A DNA stretch of 64,000 nt from Pochonia chlamydosporia 170 (Eukaryota; Ascomycota; Sordariomycetes; Hypocreales; Clavicipitaceae), in the NCBI RefSeq assembly GCF_001653235.2, contig NC_035793.1, positions 4,650,001-4,714,000 of the forward strand, in the 5' to 3' direction. Both the position numbers and the translations under genes were made by a program. Positions 35,700 to 47,586 of this stretch are shown piece by piece. Numbering within the stretch: the stretch's first letter is position 1; each line of letters starts with the position of its first letter. A model generated the notes under the pieces. It saw nothing but the letters and a program-made list of their open reading frames with translations. It ran no database searches and was not told the origin of the DNA.

Positions 35700-37441
35700 T
35701 TAATCAACCTGCTTCTCACAACCAATGCGTCCAAGCAATTCCTTACGGTCGCTATGTCCAGGAAGACTGACACCGGAAGTGCTGGCCTGCCGCCTCACAC
35801 CACTTCTTCGCTCCCAGCTTCGAAGATCGATCTCGTCCGCGTCAACTTCCTCCTCAAGAGGCTCAGCCTCCTCATAGACGTATTCGTCTTCTTCCTCCAC
35901 AGCCTCGTCGTCACTTCGAGAATCCTCGGCTCCATCGCCACGCAGCACCTTCATGGCTACGCGAACAATCATGGTGAACCAGTAAATGGTGATGCCTTGC
36001 AAAGCGAGCAGAGGGGCCAAGAACGCCCACTTTACCGTGTCGTTGTAGCACACTCGTCCGGTCGAGCTCAGGAAAGGCTCGATAAGGTACGACAACCCAG
36101 GCGGTGGTGCCTCGGGTCCGATCAGATGGTCATTGGTGCCACGGAAGCACGCTGAGGGCATAATCTCAGGCGTGTGAGCGTACACTGACCAGCACACCAT
36201 AACATAGACAAAGTGGCGGGCAAGAAGCCATGACAACATGAAGACGCCAAACATGATGTCGCAAAGGGTGGTGTAGCCGGCATATTTGAGGCACTTGGCA
36301 GCCTGTGAGCATGTTAGTAGAGTGAAAATCATGGCACAACTAATTTACGGCTCCTTTTTTGTCGTTCTTCAGGGGATTATCAAGGCGGTACGTACCGGCA
36401 GGAAAAGGTCGACCACATCCATGATGACCAAAATCAGGTTGCCAACACGGGTGTGGTGGTAGAAGTAGCAAGATGAGATAAGGGCCGTAGTAATGATGTG
36501 GTGGCTAAACATTTGCCAGTGATCCTTGCGACGCTCTTCGATGTTGATGACAATAATCTGCTGCAGCCAGAAAGCCCACTGTGCCAAAACATAACCCTTC
36601 ATCAAACCGTCCATTTCCCGGTTAGGCCAGTCGGTCCAAAGTTCTCGCATGTTGAGGTAGTACGGCGACTTGCAGTAAATATACTTGAAATGAGTTGTCA
36701 GCTTCATCAGTCCACTTCTTCTTGACCCAGGCCAGCATCTGCAACTTACAACACCCATGGTCCAAAAGACGCTGTAATAAACAAGCAGCCAGGCTTGTTC
36801 AGTAAACCGAACCTGGTCCTTCTTCTTTGTTACACCTTGCATTCTGGCAAACGGCGCCAAGATGTACTCCATGAAGCCAGCTCGCAGGAGTGTGAAAACG
36901 ACAATGCAGAAAACAATGAAGTAGGTGTCGTCGAAGCCAATGCCATACTGGCCGGTTTTTTCATTATAGTAGACGAGCTGGAAATACTTGTATGTGTGCG
37001 TTCGAGCTTTGGGGATGAAGTTGTGGCAGAGGAATAGGAGGGCAAGGAGGTTGAATGACAGGCCTAGTAGGAAACACGTCAGCATCAGGTACGAGCGAAG
37101 GAAACAGCAAATATTCGAGCGCCCAGACTTCTTCGGCCGCCATTGAACCCTCGAAGTCGAGTTGGCAATGGTATCGCAGCTGTAGAGTTTCTTGGGGCTC
37201 CAATTGACTCCGGATGGGCAGACGTACTAATTTGGTTCTCAACAAACCACCGAGTAAAGTGTTTCCAAGAGCCGTCTTCCTTGCGTTTTAGCCTTCGTAC
37301 AAGCACATGTTTACCGTCAGAGCTTTGCATATACAATGGTCCTTTGGAGCTAGATGCAGAAGGCCCAGGCTTGAATTGAGTCGTCGGGGGGTCATCTGCG
37401 ACACCAGCATTTGGCGACTCGGTGCGGTCGTAGTCGCCCAT
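35700..37441 (-). CDS. LAG1: Ceramide synthase (Lag1/Lac1 family, TLC domain)
   Basis: N-acylates a sphingoid base with acyl-CoA to make dihydro- or phytoceramide in the ER membrane. Transcribed right to left; exons 37441-37228, 37063-36750, 36683-36396 and 36302-35700 give 472 aa. The introns are 164, 66 and 93 nt; splicing joins WFVENQI to SLSFNLLALLFL, FWTMGV to YIYCKSPYYLN and DVVDLFLP to AAKCLKYAGY. The Lag1 motif is complete: HWQMFSHHIITTAL with the paired histidines, then YHHTRVGNLILVIMDVVD. Seven or so membrane segments are visible. The cytosolic tail is strongly acidic and ends SGVSLPGHSDRKELLGRIG, as in other filamentous fungi. These fungi have two paralogues (lagA- and barA-type) with different acyl-chain use; I cannot assign this one safely. 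Confidence 0.93.
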
Positions 37442-37880
37442 CGTGGGAGCTGGGACAACCGAGTGAGGAGCGAAGTCGGGCGGGGAAAGATGGCTGAACG
37501 GATCAATCTAGCTACTGGCAAGGTTTCGAGGCTAGAGACTGTGTTGAGGCTTGTCTCGTTGTTTTTCTCAGTCTCGTTGCGCAGGCTGGAATCTCAAGTG
37601 CCTCTCTTTCTTGACAACCTCGTCAATGCTTCAAGACGGCTCTTTGGCGGCAGAGGAAAGAAGAACGAGCGGCTGGATTGCGGTCAAAGGAGCAATGTGG
37701 CCGGGGGTTCAAGAGGTTTAAGACTTTGGTTGTGGATCGCTCCGCTGCGTGTTGTGGGCGGTGGACAGGGTCGAGATCCAGTCAAATGTGCAAGAAAGGC
37801 CCTTAGGTCAATTTTGACCTGGTTTAGAGGCGGACCAGGGGGTAGCAAGCACTTGAAGCGGAACCAGATTGACGGTTGGC

Positions 37881-37952
37881 GGTTCTGGTGGTGCTGGTGG
37901 TGCTGGTGGTGGGGTCCAAGCAAAAGCAGATGCAGATGCAGACACAGATGCA
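37881..37952. repeat. Short tandem repeats upstream of the ceramide synthase gene
   Basis: GGTGGTGCT units (37881-37914) followed closely by GCAGAT-type units (about 37926-37952). They lie about 440-510 bp before the ceramide synthase ATG. Confidence 0.6.
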
Positions 37953-39030
37953 GTTCTAGTTCCAGCTCAAGAGGTCGCAAGCTTCAGTGTCTAGTCCTTT
38001 TGTGGTGTGGCCAAATAGGATTGAATGCTATTTGAGACTGTAGACGGCGAAGACCGGAGGACCTGAGAATACCAAAGGAGACCTACCAAAGGAGACCAGC
38101 AAAAGTTACATACGCCCAACAGATAAAATGGCGTGGAGCGACGGGCAAAGTTTCAGCCTCGGGTGTGGCCAGCCAGAGAACCGTGAGACCAGGGGCAGAA
38201 AGAGGATGCGTGGGAATCCTTGTCAGATGGCAAACTTCGAGAAACGGACAAGTATGCTCGGATCTAGGGCAAGAGAATGGGTGGAATGCCGGATATAAAA
38301 ATAAACTTTTCACAGAGATGAGAACGAGTGGATGAAATGGCTGTGGCCGTATTCCAGGTGAGAGAAAATCAGGAAGAGAACAATAGGCTGAAGAAAAAGA
38401 GTCAAGCCCAAATGTCAGGTTAAGTGCTCAAGTGGGAATTAGACTTGACAGGTGGATGGGCCAGGAACAAGACACGCCAAACCAGACCAGAATTGACTTT
38501 TCATTCAGGTACGAGGCAAGCACTACCCAGGTACTTCCCTGTGTAGAATACAGCCAAATGTACTCCGTACTCCGCACTTCTGTCACAGACTGGGCAGGAG
38601 CTTGAACCTTCCCAGTTGATCCCTCGAAGCAGAATTAGCTTCATGTCGAGACCAGACGCAACAACAGAATCCAGAGACAAAGAAACGTTTAGAACCAAAG
38701 TTTCTATATTCTGCCATCCTGTGCTCCCATTCATTTATTTTTCCTGCCAACACTGCCAATTTGATCGCCTACGAATTGCATATCTACGTCCCAACAAACT
38801 CCTCGCCCCCACTGGCCGTCCATTAGTTAACAAGAATCTGCAACTGCACGACGATCTCCTATTGCTGTCGTTATTAATACCATCCTCCAATCTCCATTCA
38901 GACCTGCTACCTGGTATTGACAGCGTTCTACGGGGCAATGGCCTGTGTTCAACGCCGCGCCAGAGCCTCTCCCGCTGTGGCACACACCATCGCCGTCAAA
39001 TGTCTCGGCCAGTCAAGCAAACCTCAGGCC

Positions 39031-39066
39031 ACGGAGTATGAAGAACGGAGTACTTCGTACGGAGTA
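39031..39066. repeat. Cluster of three ACGGAGTA motifs
   Basis: ACGGAGTA occurs at 39031-39038, 39045-39052 and 39059-39066 within 36 bp; the last is part of TACGGAGTA. The same nonamer recurs elsewhere in the window, always outside the genes called here. Confidence 0.6.
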
Positions 39067-42000
39067 AACAATACAGCTCAGTACCACATGCTGCACCAAC
39101 AGTATATCACGGTGGTCCGTGTCAAGGATCTACCAGCACCAACTCAAAGTAAAACGTCGTATCACCACCAGTCTAGCATTGTCACAAGCCTGTCTAAAAT
39201 GCCAATGCTCAGGCTCGAGACCCAAAAGGCAGCCGCCATTATCAAAGTACGGTGGATTATGGCATGTCACGAATCAGCCATGGCAGACAAGGACCATCTT
39301 TCAGAGTTGCAAACTCGTCGGCAATTTCGTCATCCCCTCCCCGTCACCAGGAAGCCCAACAAGACATGTCCCCAACTAGGGAACCGAACTGCATGAAGCG
39401 TTGCATATGCATACACTAATCAATTCCAGGCGGCCGCACACCCTTTGCCTCAACCCTCCAGTCTCATCAACTCAACTGATGCATCATCTGGCCTCTGTCC
39501 ACCGCACCGTTCTGCTGTATCACCAAATAATGCTACATTGCGACTGGTGTGTCCGTCTGGTCACATCTGGTCACGTCCCGCCCCCTTTACTGGGCAACCT
39601 TGTTTCCTGCTTGAGCTCATCTCGATACTCTTCCACGTCATTTACTCAGTAATTGCGACGACTCCCAGGCCATGCACCAGGTGGGATTACAAGGATTGTG
39701 ATTGTTGAAAAACAAAGCTAGAACAGACAAGATGCGCCCCACCACACCATCAACCGAATGGATCAAAGACAGGAGGGAATTGGCAGCCAGCCTCGTCAGT
39801 CCAGGTGCTGCGAAACATCAAAGGCGGTGAAGGGATGTTGATGTGCTTGATGCTGCATTGCTTTTCTACAGCGCCTCTTTGGGTGAGGGGATGGCTATGA
39901 GCTTCCTTTCTCGCCTACGGAGCATGGGCAGGATACGAAAGTGTGGGAATATTCGGTTAAATGGTGAGTGCTTATTTTTCATTTTCAGATCTGAGTTAAG
40001 CTAATCCGTAGTTACTCAGCATCGTCGTGCTGTTTGTGATGACATATTGGCAACTGGAGGAGTGCACTCTCTATGCGGAAGCTCCATAGTAATGACACTA
40101 ATTGCAGCGACGAAGTGACAACTTGATATCACACACAATTCTGACTCCCATCTCTTCTGTGTGACCATTTGCCCTGCTCAGACTCCAGACTGAACCAAGG
40201 CAACGCATGGCGGGAACAGCGCCACGCCCGCAACCCGCGCCATCAGGCACCAGACAACACCATGACCATCACACACAGCGTTACTTCAGGGTGTCAAGAC
40301 TGTCACACCAGGCCAAATGCAATTGTTCAACAGCTTGCATCTCCGTACATCGCTCACCACAGGTTTGCCATTGTTCTCATTTTGCTCAGACGATAATGGC
40401 GCCTAACCCGTCAAACCAAATCTAAATCTACCGCATCCGTATCCTAGGAGGAAGAACACCCACTCTGCGTGGACCCTTCCCCATTGATCGCCTTGATCAG
40501 CTGGCTCGCCCAATTGCCAGGCCTCTTGCCCAGGCCGTTGCATCTTCAAGTTTGAGGTTCACGCATTCTGGATATCGGGTCCCCGCCTCTGCACGTAGGC
40601 GAGGTTTCATCTTTGGCATTATCACTGGCTGAGCATTTGGTTCGACCCACGAGGTATATCTTGCAGCCTTGAACAGTAGCAAGGCAACAGAATACAACCC
40701 AGGACGAATACATGGTTGTCGCGTTGATAGCTGCTGAATCCAGAAGAATGTCGTGTTTCCTCAATCACCAGAAGATCTGCAGGGCCATGGCCACCTTTGC
40801 GCGCCACATGCTGTGACTGGTAATGGCCGGCTCTCCAATGCACAATTACGTCGAATCATGAAGACACATGGGTGAACGCTTGCGACGGAATGGCTTGAGC
40901 TAGACCGACAAACTGGTGTGCTGCCATTAAATTCACCTTTATCTGCATTGGATATGGTAACACGCGTTACAGACGGGCAGGCAGGCGTATTTTCCACAAA
41001 CTTGTGCCTCCGGGGTACTTGAGCCGAGTTGATGCCTATTTGGTCGCATAACGGCCAGGTTCGAGCGAAGGCTGAGATCTTCTCCCCCGCCATTCCAGTG
41101 AAAATGACTATTGTTCGATGTGATCTATTCAGCGTGTATCTCCGGGGGCAGTGTGCCGCAGACTCAACTCAGCACAGATGCCATGCCCTACAGCATGGCA
41201 CTTGTCCACGGTTGGATGACAGGTAACTTATCATCGGGGCTTGAAAGGTTAGTGATGAATTAAAATGATGCGATTAAAGATTTTAGGTTTAGGTCTAGTG
41301 TCAGTGCACCTCAAACCATCCTGTTGGTAGGTGTCATTTACGTCATCACCAGTACTTGGAGCATTTCAACACAAAGTCATTGAACCCATATTGCATGGAG
41401 ATGATTTCTCGGTTGCAAAAGTTCATGGCGGCAGATCTCGTTAGGCACCAGGGTCAGACGACTACGATATCACTGATCCCAGCAACATGAGCCCTTAAGT
41501 TTTGAAATGGATGGTCGGTTCTCACCAACTTCACCCGCCAAGTCGGATTTTTTACTATTGTGGGCTTTTATAAGAATGGAGCGGCATGGTTTGCTACTGC
41601 CGCAGTTGTGTACGCACGAACCGCTTTTGCCCTCTTCCTATTAGAGATGCAGGAGGTACGAGCACCGGAGCACCTCATTAATGAAAGATGAGACTTGAGA
41701 TATCTTGTCAGTGTTACAAATAAGCTATAACGGAGATTCCAACAGCCCAGTTTGGAATCGAACCTAATTCCCACTCTAGACCAGATAGCCGGGCTTCTAC
41801 ATTCTGTAAAGGGGCGCTCAAGAAGTGTCAAATAATATAAGGCTATACTTGGTGTCCTCTAGAAATTGTCAAGCCCTTGTTTGTCACGGAGAAGGTGTAC
41901 TCAAACTATGGTGAGTTTGTGTCTTGTGCTACCAACTCCGAGTTAGTGCAGTTGTGCGTCGTGTGTGAGGTAGTCAACTATTCACGTATTGTACGACAAG

Positions 42001-42698
42001 TGCAAATTTTCAATGTTGCAGGGTATGTTTCTATTTGGTTTGTTAACGTCTTCTTACGGCACAGGAGCTTGCTTTGTATTCTCGACAGGCTACTCTGTTC
42101 TCAACAGAAGTACGCATATTCTCGCTGCGTTATCCATCATCAAAATCCGGCCCCTGAATATATTCTTCATCGTCTAATTGATGTCCCTTGCTGCATATGC
42201 CCCATAGTCTGCCTTCAGTGAGCCGGAACGCGAATGAACCTGTTTCTTTCAATATACCACATATTAATTTAAAATGCATGTCGCGTGTTATCTGCTCGGA
42301 ATATGGGTGTGTGTGGCACCTCTCTTCTCAGGTTTGCAAGTCACCGAAAATTCCTAACACTTCTACATATCAGGCAACAGCTCAAAACGCACGCAACTCT
42401 CTAATAAACTAAGCCACGATTTTCACGCAGTGTCACAGCCCGAAAAATCTGGTAGTTTCACAAATCTCCCAACAAGGCATCAAATTCACGGTGAACAAAG
42501 GCAAACTACCCTATACTTAGCCCGTGAACTCAAATCCGCCACCACCCTGGCTCCACATGACCCGCAACCCGCATCAACCCACCGATGACACTTCGAACCA
42601 CCAACCTACAAGCCTCACTTCACATCCATCCAAACCCCATCACTCCAACATCAGCATCACATTTTCTACCAGAGGTCCAGCCTCACCACTTCGCCGCC

Positions 42699-43625
42699 AT
42701 GGCCTCCAACACCAAATACCAGCCTGCTCCCCAGCAAGACCCCGACGACTACACCCAAGCGCCGCCCGCCTACGCCGAAGGCTCATCCTCTCGCGACGAA
42801 CAACAAGGCCTCTTTGGTCCTCCACGCAGCAGCGAGGACAACCTCCCCGATGACTTCAAAGTCCGCAACCCCTTCCCCCTCATCACCACACTCATAACTA
42901 ACAAGTCCCAGTTCGGAGGGTCCGTAGCCGAAGCAACAGTCGACATCCGCAACCAGTTCGTCCGCAAAGTATACACCATCCTCACAGTCCAGCTCATCGC
43001 CACCGGTGCCGTCAGCGGCCTCACCTTCTTCAGCGACACCTACCGCACATGGATCCAATCCCACCCCGGCGTCGTCTGGATATCCGTACGTTTTTCTCAC
43101 TCCGCCCCCAAAAAACCCATCTAACAGCTACAGCTCATCGGTGCCATGGTCTTCATGGGCCTCACCTACTGGAAGCGCAAGTCCTATCCCACCAACCTCC
43201 TCTTCCTAAGCCTCTTCACCCTCGCCGAAGCATACTCCATCTCCGTCATCGTCTCCTTCTACAAGACGTCCATCGTTCTCAACGCTGTCATCCTCACGGC
43301 CGGTATATTCGTCTTCTTGACCCTGTTTGCGTGCCAGACAAAATACGACTTCACGTCATGGATGCCGTATTTGTTTGGCGCGCTGTGGGCGCTGGTCCTG
43401 TTCGGTTTGATGGCCATGTTCTTCCCGTACAATTCTACCGCCGAGCTCGTGTACGGGGCGGTGGCGGCGCTTATCTTCAGCGGCTACATCTTGGTTGATA
43501 CGCAGCTTGTTATGCGTCACCATCATGTTGAGGAGGAGATTGCTGCTGCTATTAGCTTGTACTTGGATATTATTAACTTGTTCCTTGCTATTCTGCGCAT
43601 CCTGAATAGCCAGTCCAACAACTAG
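42699..43625 (+). CDS. BXI1: Bax inhibitor-1 / TMBIM family protein
   Basis: A seven-helix membrane protein of the TMBIM (LFG/BI-1) family, linked to ER calcium handling, the unfolded protein response and control of cell death. Exons 42699-43085 and 43134-43625 give 292 aa. I chose the ATG in GCCGCCATGG; the frame is open upstream, but that part is not conserved. The cytosolic N-terminus is Pro/Gln/Ser-rich and contains PPAY at residues 22-25. The family core begins DIRNQFVRKVYTILTVQL, and the last part GYILVDTQLVMRHHHVEEEI then ALYLDI-like SLYLDIINLFLAILRIL is the UPF0005 signature region. The 48-nt intron (GTACGT donor) joins VVWIS to LIGAMVFMGLTYW. Confidence 0.93.
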
Positions 43626-44656
43626 GATTGATCAGATAGCAGAAAGATGGGATACGCGGGAGATGGAGGTGTCGAGGGTCTATCGGGATGGATGGACGTG
43701 TGAACTACCTCAGCTTCGGCAACAAGATGGGCGAGTGTAGGATGGTGGGCACTGGAATTGGAGTGAGCCATTGTATTCAGATTGGGACGGCGTTTATTCA
43801 GTTTCTTCCTTGGTATCGCAACTTTCACTTTATTGTCTCTTAGTACAGTACAGACAGACACTTGTAATACTGTCAAGATAGTGTCATGGACTCAGAGGTT
43901 CCCTAGAATCCACCTCCTAGCGCAAGACATCGATTCACCCACTCAACTAGTGACATGTGTTGTTTATGTAAGGAGCACCTAAAAGTAAATTGTAAAAAGT
44001 ATTCGATATTTGCATTAGAAGCTCACTAAGAGAACTAAAGGACAAAACAAATGGAAAAATCAACCGGGCGACTCGGTACAAAGGCTAGGCTACAAACAAA
44101 TGGGGTACCAATACAGCTAAAAGGGGATATCATACCAGCAACATAAATATGCCGGCCATATACCTGAGAATGTCGACCACACATCATGTCCTTTCTTGTT
44201 GATTCGCACTCCACCACAGTATTAATTGCATCGGTCGGTTGCTTGCCATTGCCATTGCCGTTCCCGCTCACGACCCCGATTCTCGAGAAACCATTACCAA
44301 AGTTGCAAGCACAGGCGAGGTTGTTTGTTGTAAAAAAAACCTGTACTCGGAATACATCCACTGCTAGCCCACTCCATTCTTATATTGGTTCCTCCTGTCG
44401 TCTCAATCATAGCCAGCTCTTTTATATCGGAATGCGAAAAAGCACAGTGGCGCGGTGTAGAACAAGGGTTAAATCGAAATTTTGGTTGTATTGCAGCCCC
44501 CGGGGAATACTCTGCTTCTTCTGCTTTTCAGTCGTGACAGAGGAATCAAAAGAAAAAAACCCAACGCCGACATAGATAAATAGACCAACGTCGCATATCT
44601 TCCTTTTTGTGTTCTCAGGGTATCGCAGAAAATCCCAGTGTCTCGCTGGAAACGAC
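43626..44656. other. Intergenic between convergent genes, 1.0 kb
   Basis: Lies between the stops of the Bax-inhibitor and septin genes and should hold two 3' UTRs. Only short ORFs; nothing recognised. Confidence 0.5.
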
Positions 44657-46366
44657 TTAGGCTTCGTGGTCGCCGTTGGCCTCGGCAGGCGCGCTCATGG
44701 AAGCAGCAGAAGCTTCCCGTGCCATACGGGCCTCGATCTCTCGAAGCTGTGACTCACGAGCCAAAAGCTCCTGTCGCTTCTCGTTAATTTCGCGCTGGAC
44801 CTTGAGCTCGATTTCACGCAGTTTCTCTTCCTCTCGTCGGAGCTGCTCTTCCTTGAGACGGACGGACTGTGAGGCAAGGTCCTCAGGGTTCATGGAGCTG
44901 TCGATGCTGCATTGAATGTCAGTACGAGGAAGTTTGTTTGTGATTCGAGAATGGTGGTTAAAACTCACTTTCCAGCAGCGCCGTCCACGCTCTTGGACAG
45001 CTTCTCGGTACGGTAGTTTTCGTACAGGAAGTCGTGAGTAATTTCCTTGAGATCAGCCAAGTGGCTGTGGAGGAGAGCAGATCGAATAGCGAGGAAGTCA
45101 GAGTGGCGAGGGTTGTCAACCTCAACAACACCCCAAGGGTATTGACGAGCGCGAACCTTGCGGCCACCAATCTCAACGACGTCCTCGGAACCGACAATGG
45201 CGAAGGGCATGAGACCACGGAGCTCAGCGTTTTCCTCGACGGTATCCTCATCATCCTCCTCAATATCGTAGGGGAAGTTGTAAACGGGGATGCGATAGTG
45301 CTCGATATCCTCCATGACGAGCTTCTTCGACTCAGCTAACTCGGCAGGGGTCAGGGAGTCGGCACGACCGATAACGGGAATGACGTTGCATCGGGGAGCG
45401 AGGCGCTTCATGAGCTCGATATCGAGTTCTCGCAGGCTGTCATAGGGCGTCAGTAAGCTATAATATGTGGCTTTGTTGCGCTTTTGGCGGTAGTACTTAC
45501 CCATGGCCAGTAGGAGTGATGAAGTAGAGCATAGCGTGGACACGGTTGTCTCTGAATCGGGGGTTTCGCTTGATACGAGACTCCTCGGCCAAGATGTCAT
45601 CATATTGTCTCTCGAGGTATCCAACAATCTCTGAGAAACTTTAAAGATGTTAGCACACCGCCGTCGCTCAATTTATAGCTGCGGGTATTTCTGCCACGAC
45701 CGCGACCTACCTAGCTTCGTTGTCGATCTGGTCACCAAATCCAGGGGTATCGACAATGGTCAGAGAAATACGGGTACCCTCTTCGTCGAGCTCGAGCTCT
45801 ACATGAACAAGTTTTGGTCAGCAAAGCCACATTTCGATTGTCACCGGTGCGAGAGAATTGACTTTGACAACGTACCAACGGTGACGGGCTTAATCTTGAC
45901 GCCATCCTCAACGTGAGCATCGGTGGGATCGTCGGCATTCTTATGCGTGAGCACATCCTTGTTGCACAGAGTATTGACGAAGGTGGTTCGGCCTGGTAGC
46001 GGAGATGTTAGGCATCAATTGAAGCAGCTGAGGTATGTAGCAACGTGGCAGACGTTGGATGAAGCTGTTGTGGTTGAGAATTATTCGTGGTTTACTTACC
46101 AGTTCCAGAGGCACCGCAGACCATCAAGCAGAACTGGATACCCTTCTTGACATTCTTCTTCCTCCGGATCATCTTCTGTGAATAGGGGGACCAGGTTAGC
46201 ATATCTGTGACTGCATTTGCATGGTATTTGGAATAGTAGCCAAGGCCAGATCTCGACGCAATTGTTGGCAAGTCGGTGCGGTTGCTGGTTGGGGGCATAT
46301 GCGTCCAGGGGGTGGGCTGGGCGTAGGAAGCTGCGAAGAGGTACGTACAGTAGCGGCGGACGACAT
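44657..46366 (-). CDS. aspA: Septin of the CDC11/AspA group
   Basis: A GTP-binding filament protein; septin hetero-oligomers mark septa, hyphal tips and branch sites. Transcribed right to left, seven exons: 46366-46349, 46175-46100, 45992-45876, 45798-45711, 45638-45501, 45436-44969, 44906-44657; 384 aa. The first coding exon is only 18 nt (MSSAAT) and is followed by a 173-nt intron. KMIRRKKNVKKGIQF is the polybasic lead. The P-loop is GASGTGRT (27-34), G3 is DTPGFGD and G4 reads GRAD where AKAD is usual. The septin element PYDIEEDDEDTVEENAELRGLMPFAIVGS and RQYPWGVVEV are complete. The C-terminal coiled coil ending in LREIEARMAREA matches yeast Cdc11, which is why I assign this group. All introns have GT...AG ends and the frame is continuous. 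Confidence 0.95.
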
Positions 46367-46645
46367 CTTGGCTGGAGTCGAGGAGTTGAGATGGAGGAGA
46401 AAATTAGACCACGACGATGAGATGCGTCAGTTGTACGAGACGACAAAGACGGGTTAGGGTGACGCTGCGTGGGAGATGCAGATTGGGAGCAACTCGCTAG
46501 ATGGGGAAAAAGAAGTCGGGGAGAGGTACGGAGTACGCTTTGGAGATGGCGGACAAGAAGGTTGCTGGCGCCAGTTGGGACGGTCCAAGCCAAAGTGGGT
46601 GCGGTGCGGTCAAGTCTGGTCTGGTCTTGTTTGGTGGGAGGAAAG

Positions 46646-46675
46646 ACAAGGCAAGGCAGGCAAGGCAAGGCAAGG
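46646..46675. repeat. CAAGG-type minisatellite
   Basis: Six imperfect five-base units (CAAGG/CAGG variants) in 30 bp, about 280 bp upstream of the septin ATG. Confidence 0.6.
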
Positions 46676-47550
46676 GGGGTGGGAGAAGCAGGTGGGCAAA
46701 TGGTAGCAGGTACGAGCACCAGACCAAAGCCAGTCAATGGACACAGAAGATGAGAAAGATGAGCGGCGGACAGCGCCAGGCACAGGTCAAGATGATGGAG
46801 GGACCTTGGACCTCAGGAAAGGGGAAACGGGGGGTGCGTGATGATCGATTGGTGGCTCCAGATGTCAAAGTGGGTTCCAAAAGACTGGGTTGCTCAACCC
46901 ACGTCGAGTTGAGTCTTGCAATTGGAGCCGGTGGCTTCGACAAGTCTCAATGATTTCAGGAGACGAGACTCCAGTGCGCTGCCACTGGAGATGAGAGGGC
47001 AGCGCTTCAATGGATTTGATGATATTGACGACGGTGGGCAGTGGGAACATTTGAAGCTAATTTCACGCCCGGGCCATGACATCTATCAAGTCAAGTCTGG
47101 TTAGACGTGAGCGGTTGAGATCATCCACGGAACGGTATCTCCAGGTGTTAGCTACTAGTACCTCGTAGTTCTCCGTGCTACCTCGAACAGATACATTAGT
47201 TGCTTGAATTGCTGGGCGACGATATGTCGCCTATGGCCTTCCTTTCTTCTTCGACGTGACATTCCTTCTTTTGCCTGCAAGTGACCAAATTCCGCGGGAA
47301 CTGGTGCCTCTGCCACTTTAATCGAATTGAATGGAAAAGCGGTGGGCTGCAAAGAGCTTTACAGATTTGGCCAATCTCCCAGTTCTCAGGGGCAGCGGCA
47401 GCTAATGTACATTCCAACCTACATTGTGTGGTGCGGTACACTCATTGTTCCAGGAGAGGCGAGTGACAACTTCGCCCAATTGCACTTGCAATCAATGGCT
47501 TTGCAGGGACCAGTTGAACCCCTCTTCGCCTGCAGGGCTCACAAGTGCCA

Positions 47551-47586
47551 AGGTACCTAGGTACTAGGTAAGTACCTAGGTAGGTA
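47551..47586. repeat. TACCTAGGTA-type repeat cluster
   Basis: Overlapping copies of CCTAGGTA and its variants (GGTACCTAGGTA, ACTAGGTA, GTACCTAGGTAGGTA) fill about 36 bp. The core is palindromic. Such clusters are common between genes in Sordariomycetes. Confidence 0.6.

Larger units (their letters stand above)
37442..42698. other. Gene-poor interval, 5.3 kb
   Basis: Divergent region between the ceramide synthase and Bax-inhibitor genes. Near the ceramide synthase start it carries GGTGGTGCT-type and GCAGAT-type short repeats (37881-37952). At 38561-38576 and 39031-39066 there are clustered TACGGAGTA/TACTCCGTA motifs. A tRNA-like pair of boxes near 41754-41783 was rejected. ORFs are short and mutually overlapping. 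No gene can be supported. Confidence 0.45.

Noticed and set aside
37307..38035. 242-codon plus-strand ORF
   Set aside because: It overlaps the first exon of the ceramide synthase on the other strand, starts inside it, and its translation is Arg/Gly/Ser-rich low complexity from tandem repeats.
41754..41783. Minus-strand tRNA-like boxes TGGTCTAG and GGTTCGATTCC
   Set aside because: The two boxes are only about 12 nt apart, leaving no room for an anticodon arm. Probably chance.
46096..46737. 213-codon minus-strand ORF
   Set aside because: It lies over the first exons and introns of the septin gene in another frame and continues into its promoter; its Pro/Leu-rich translation is a shadow.
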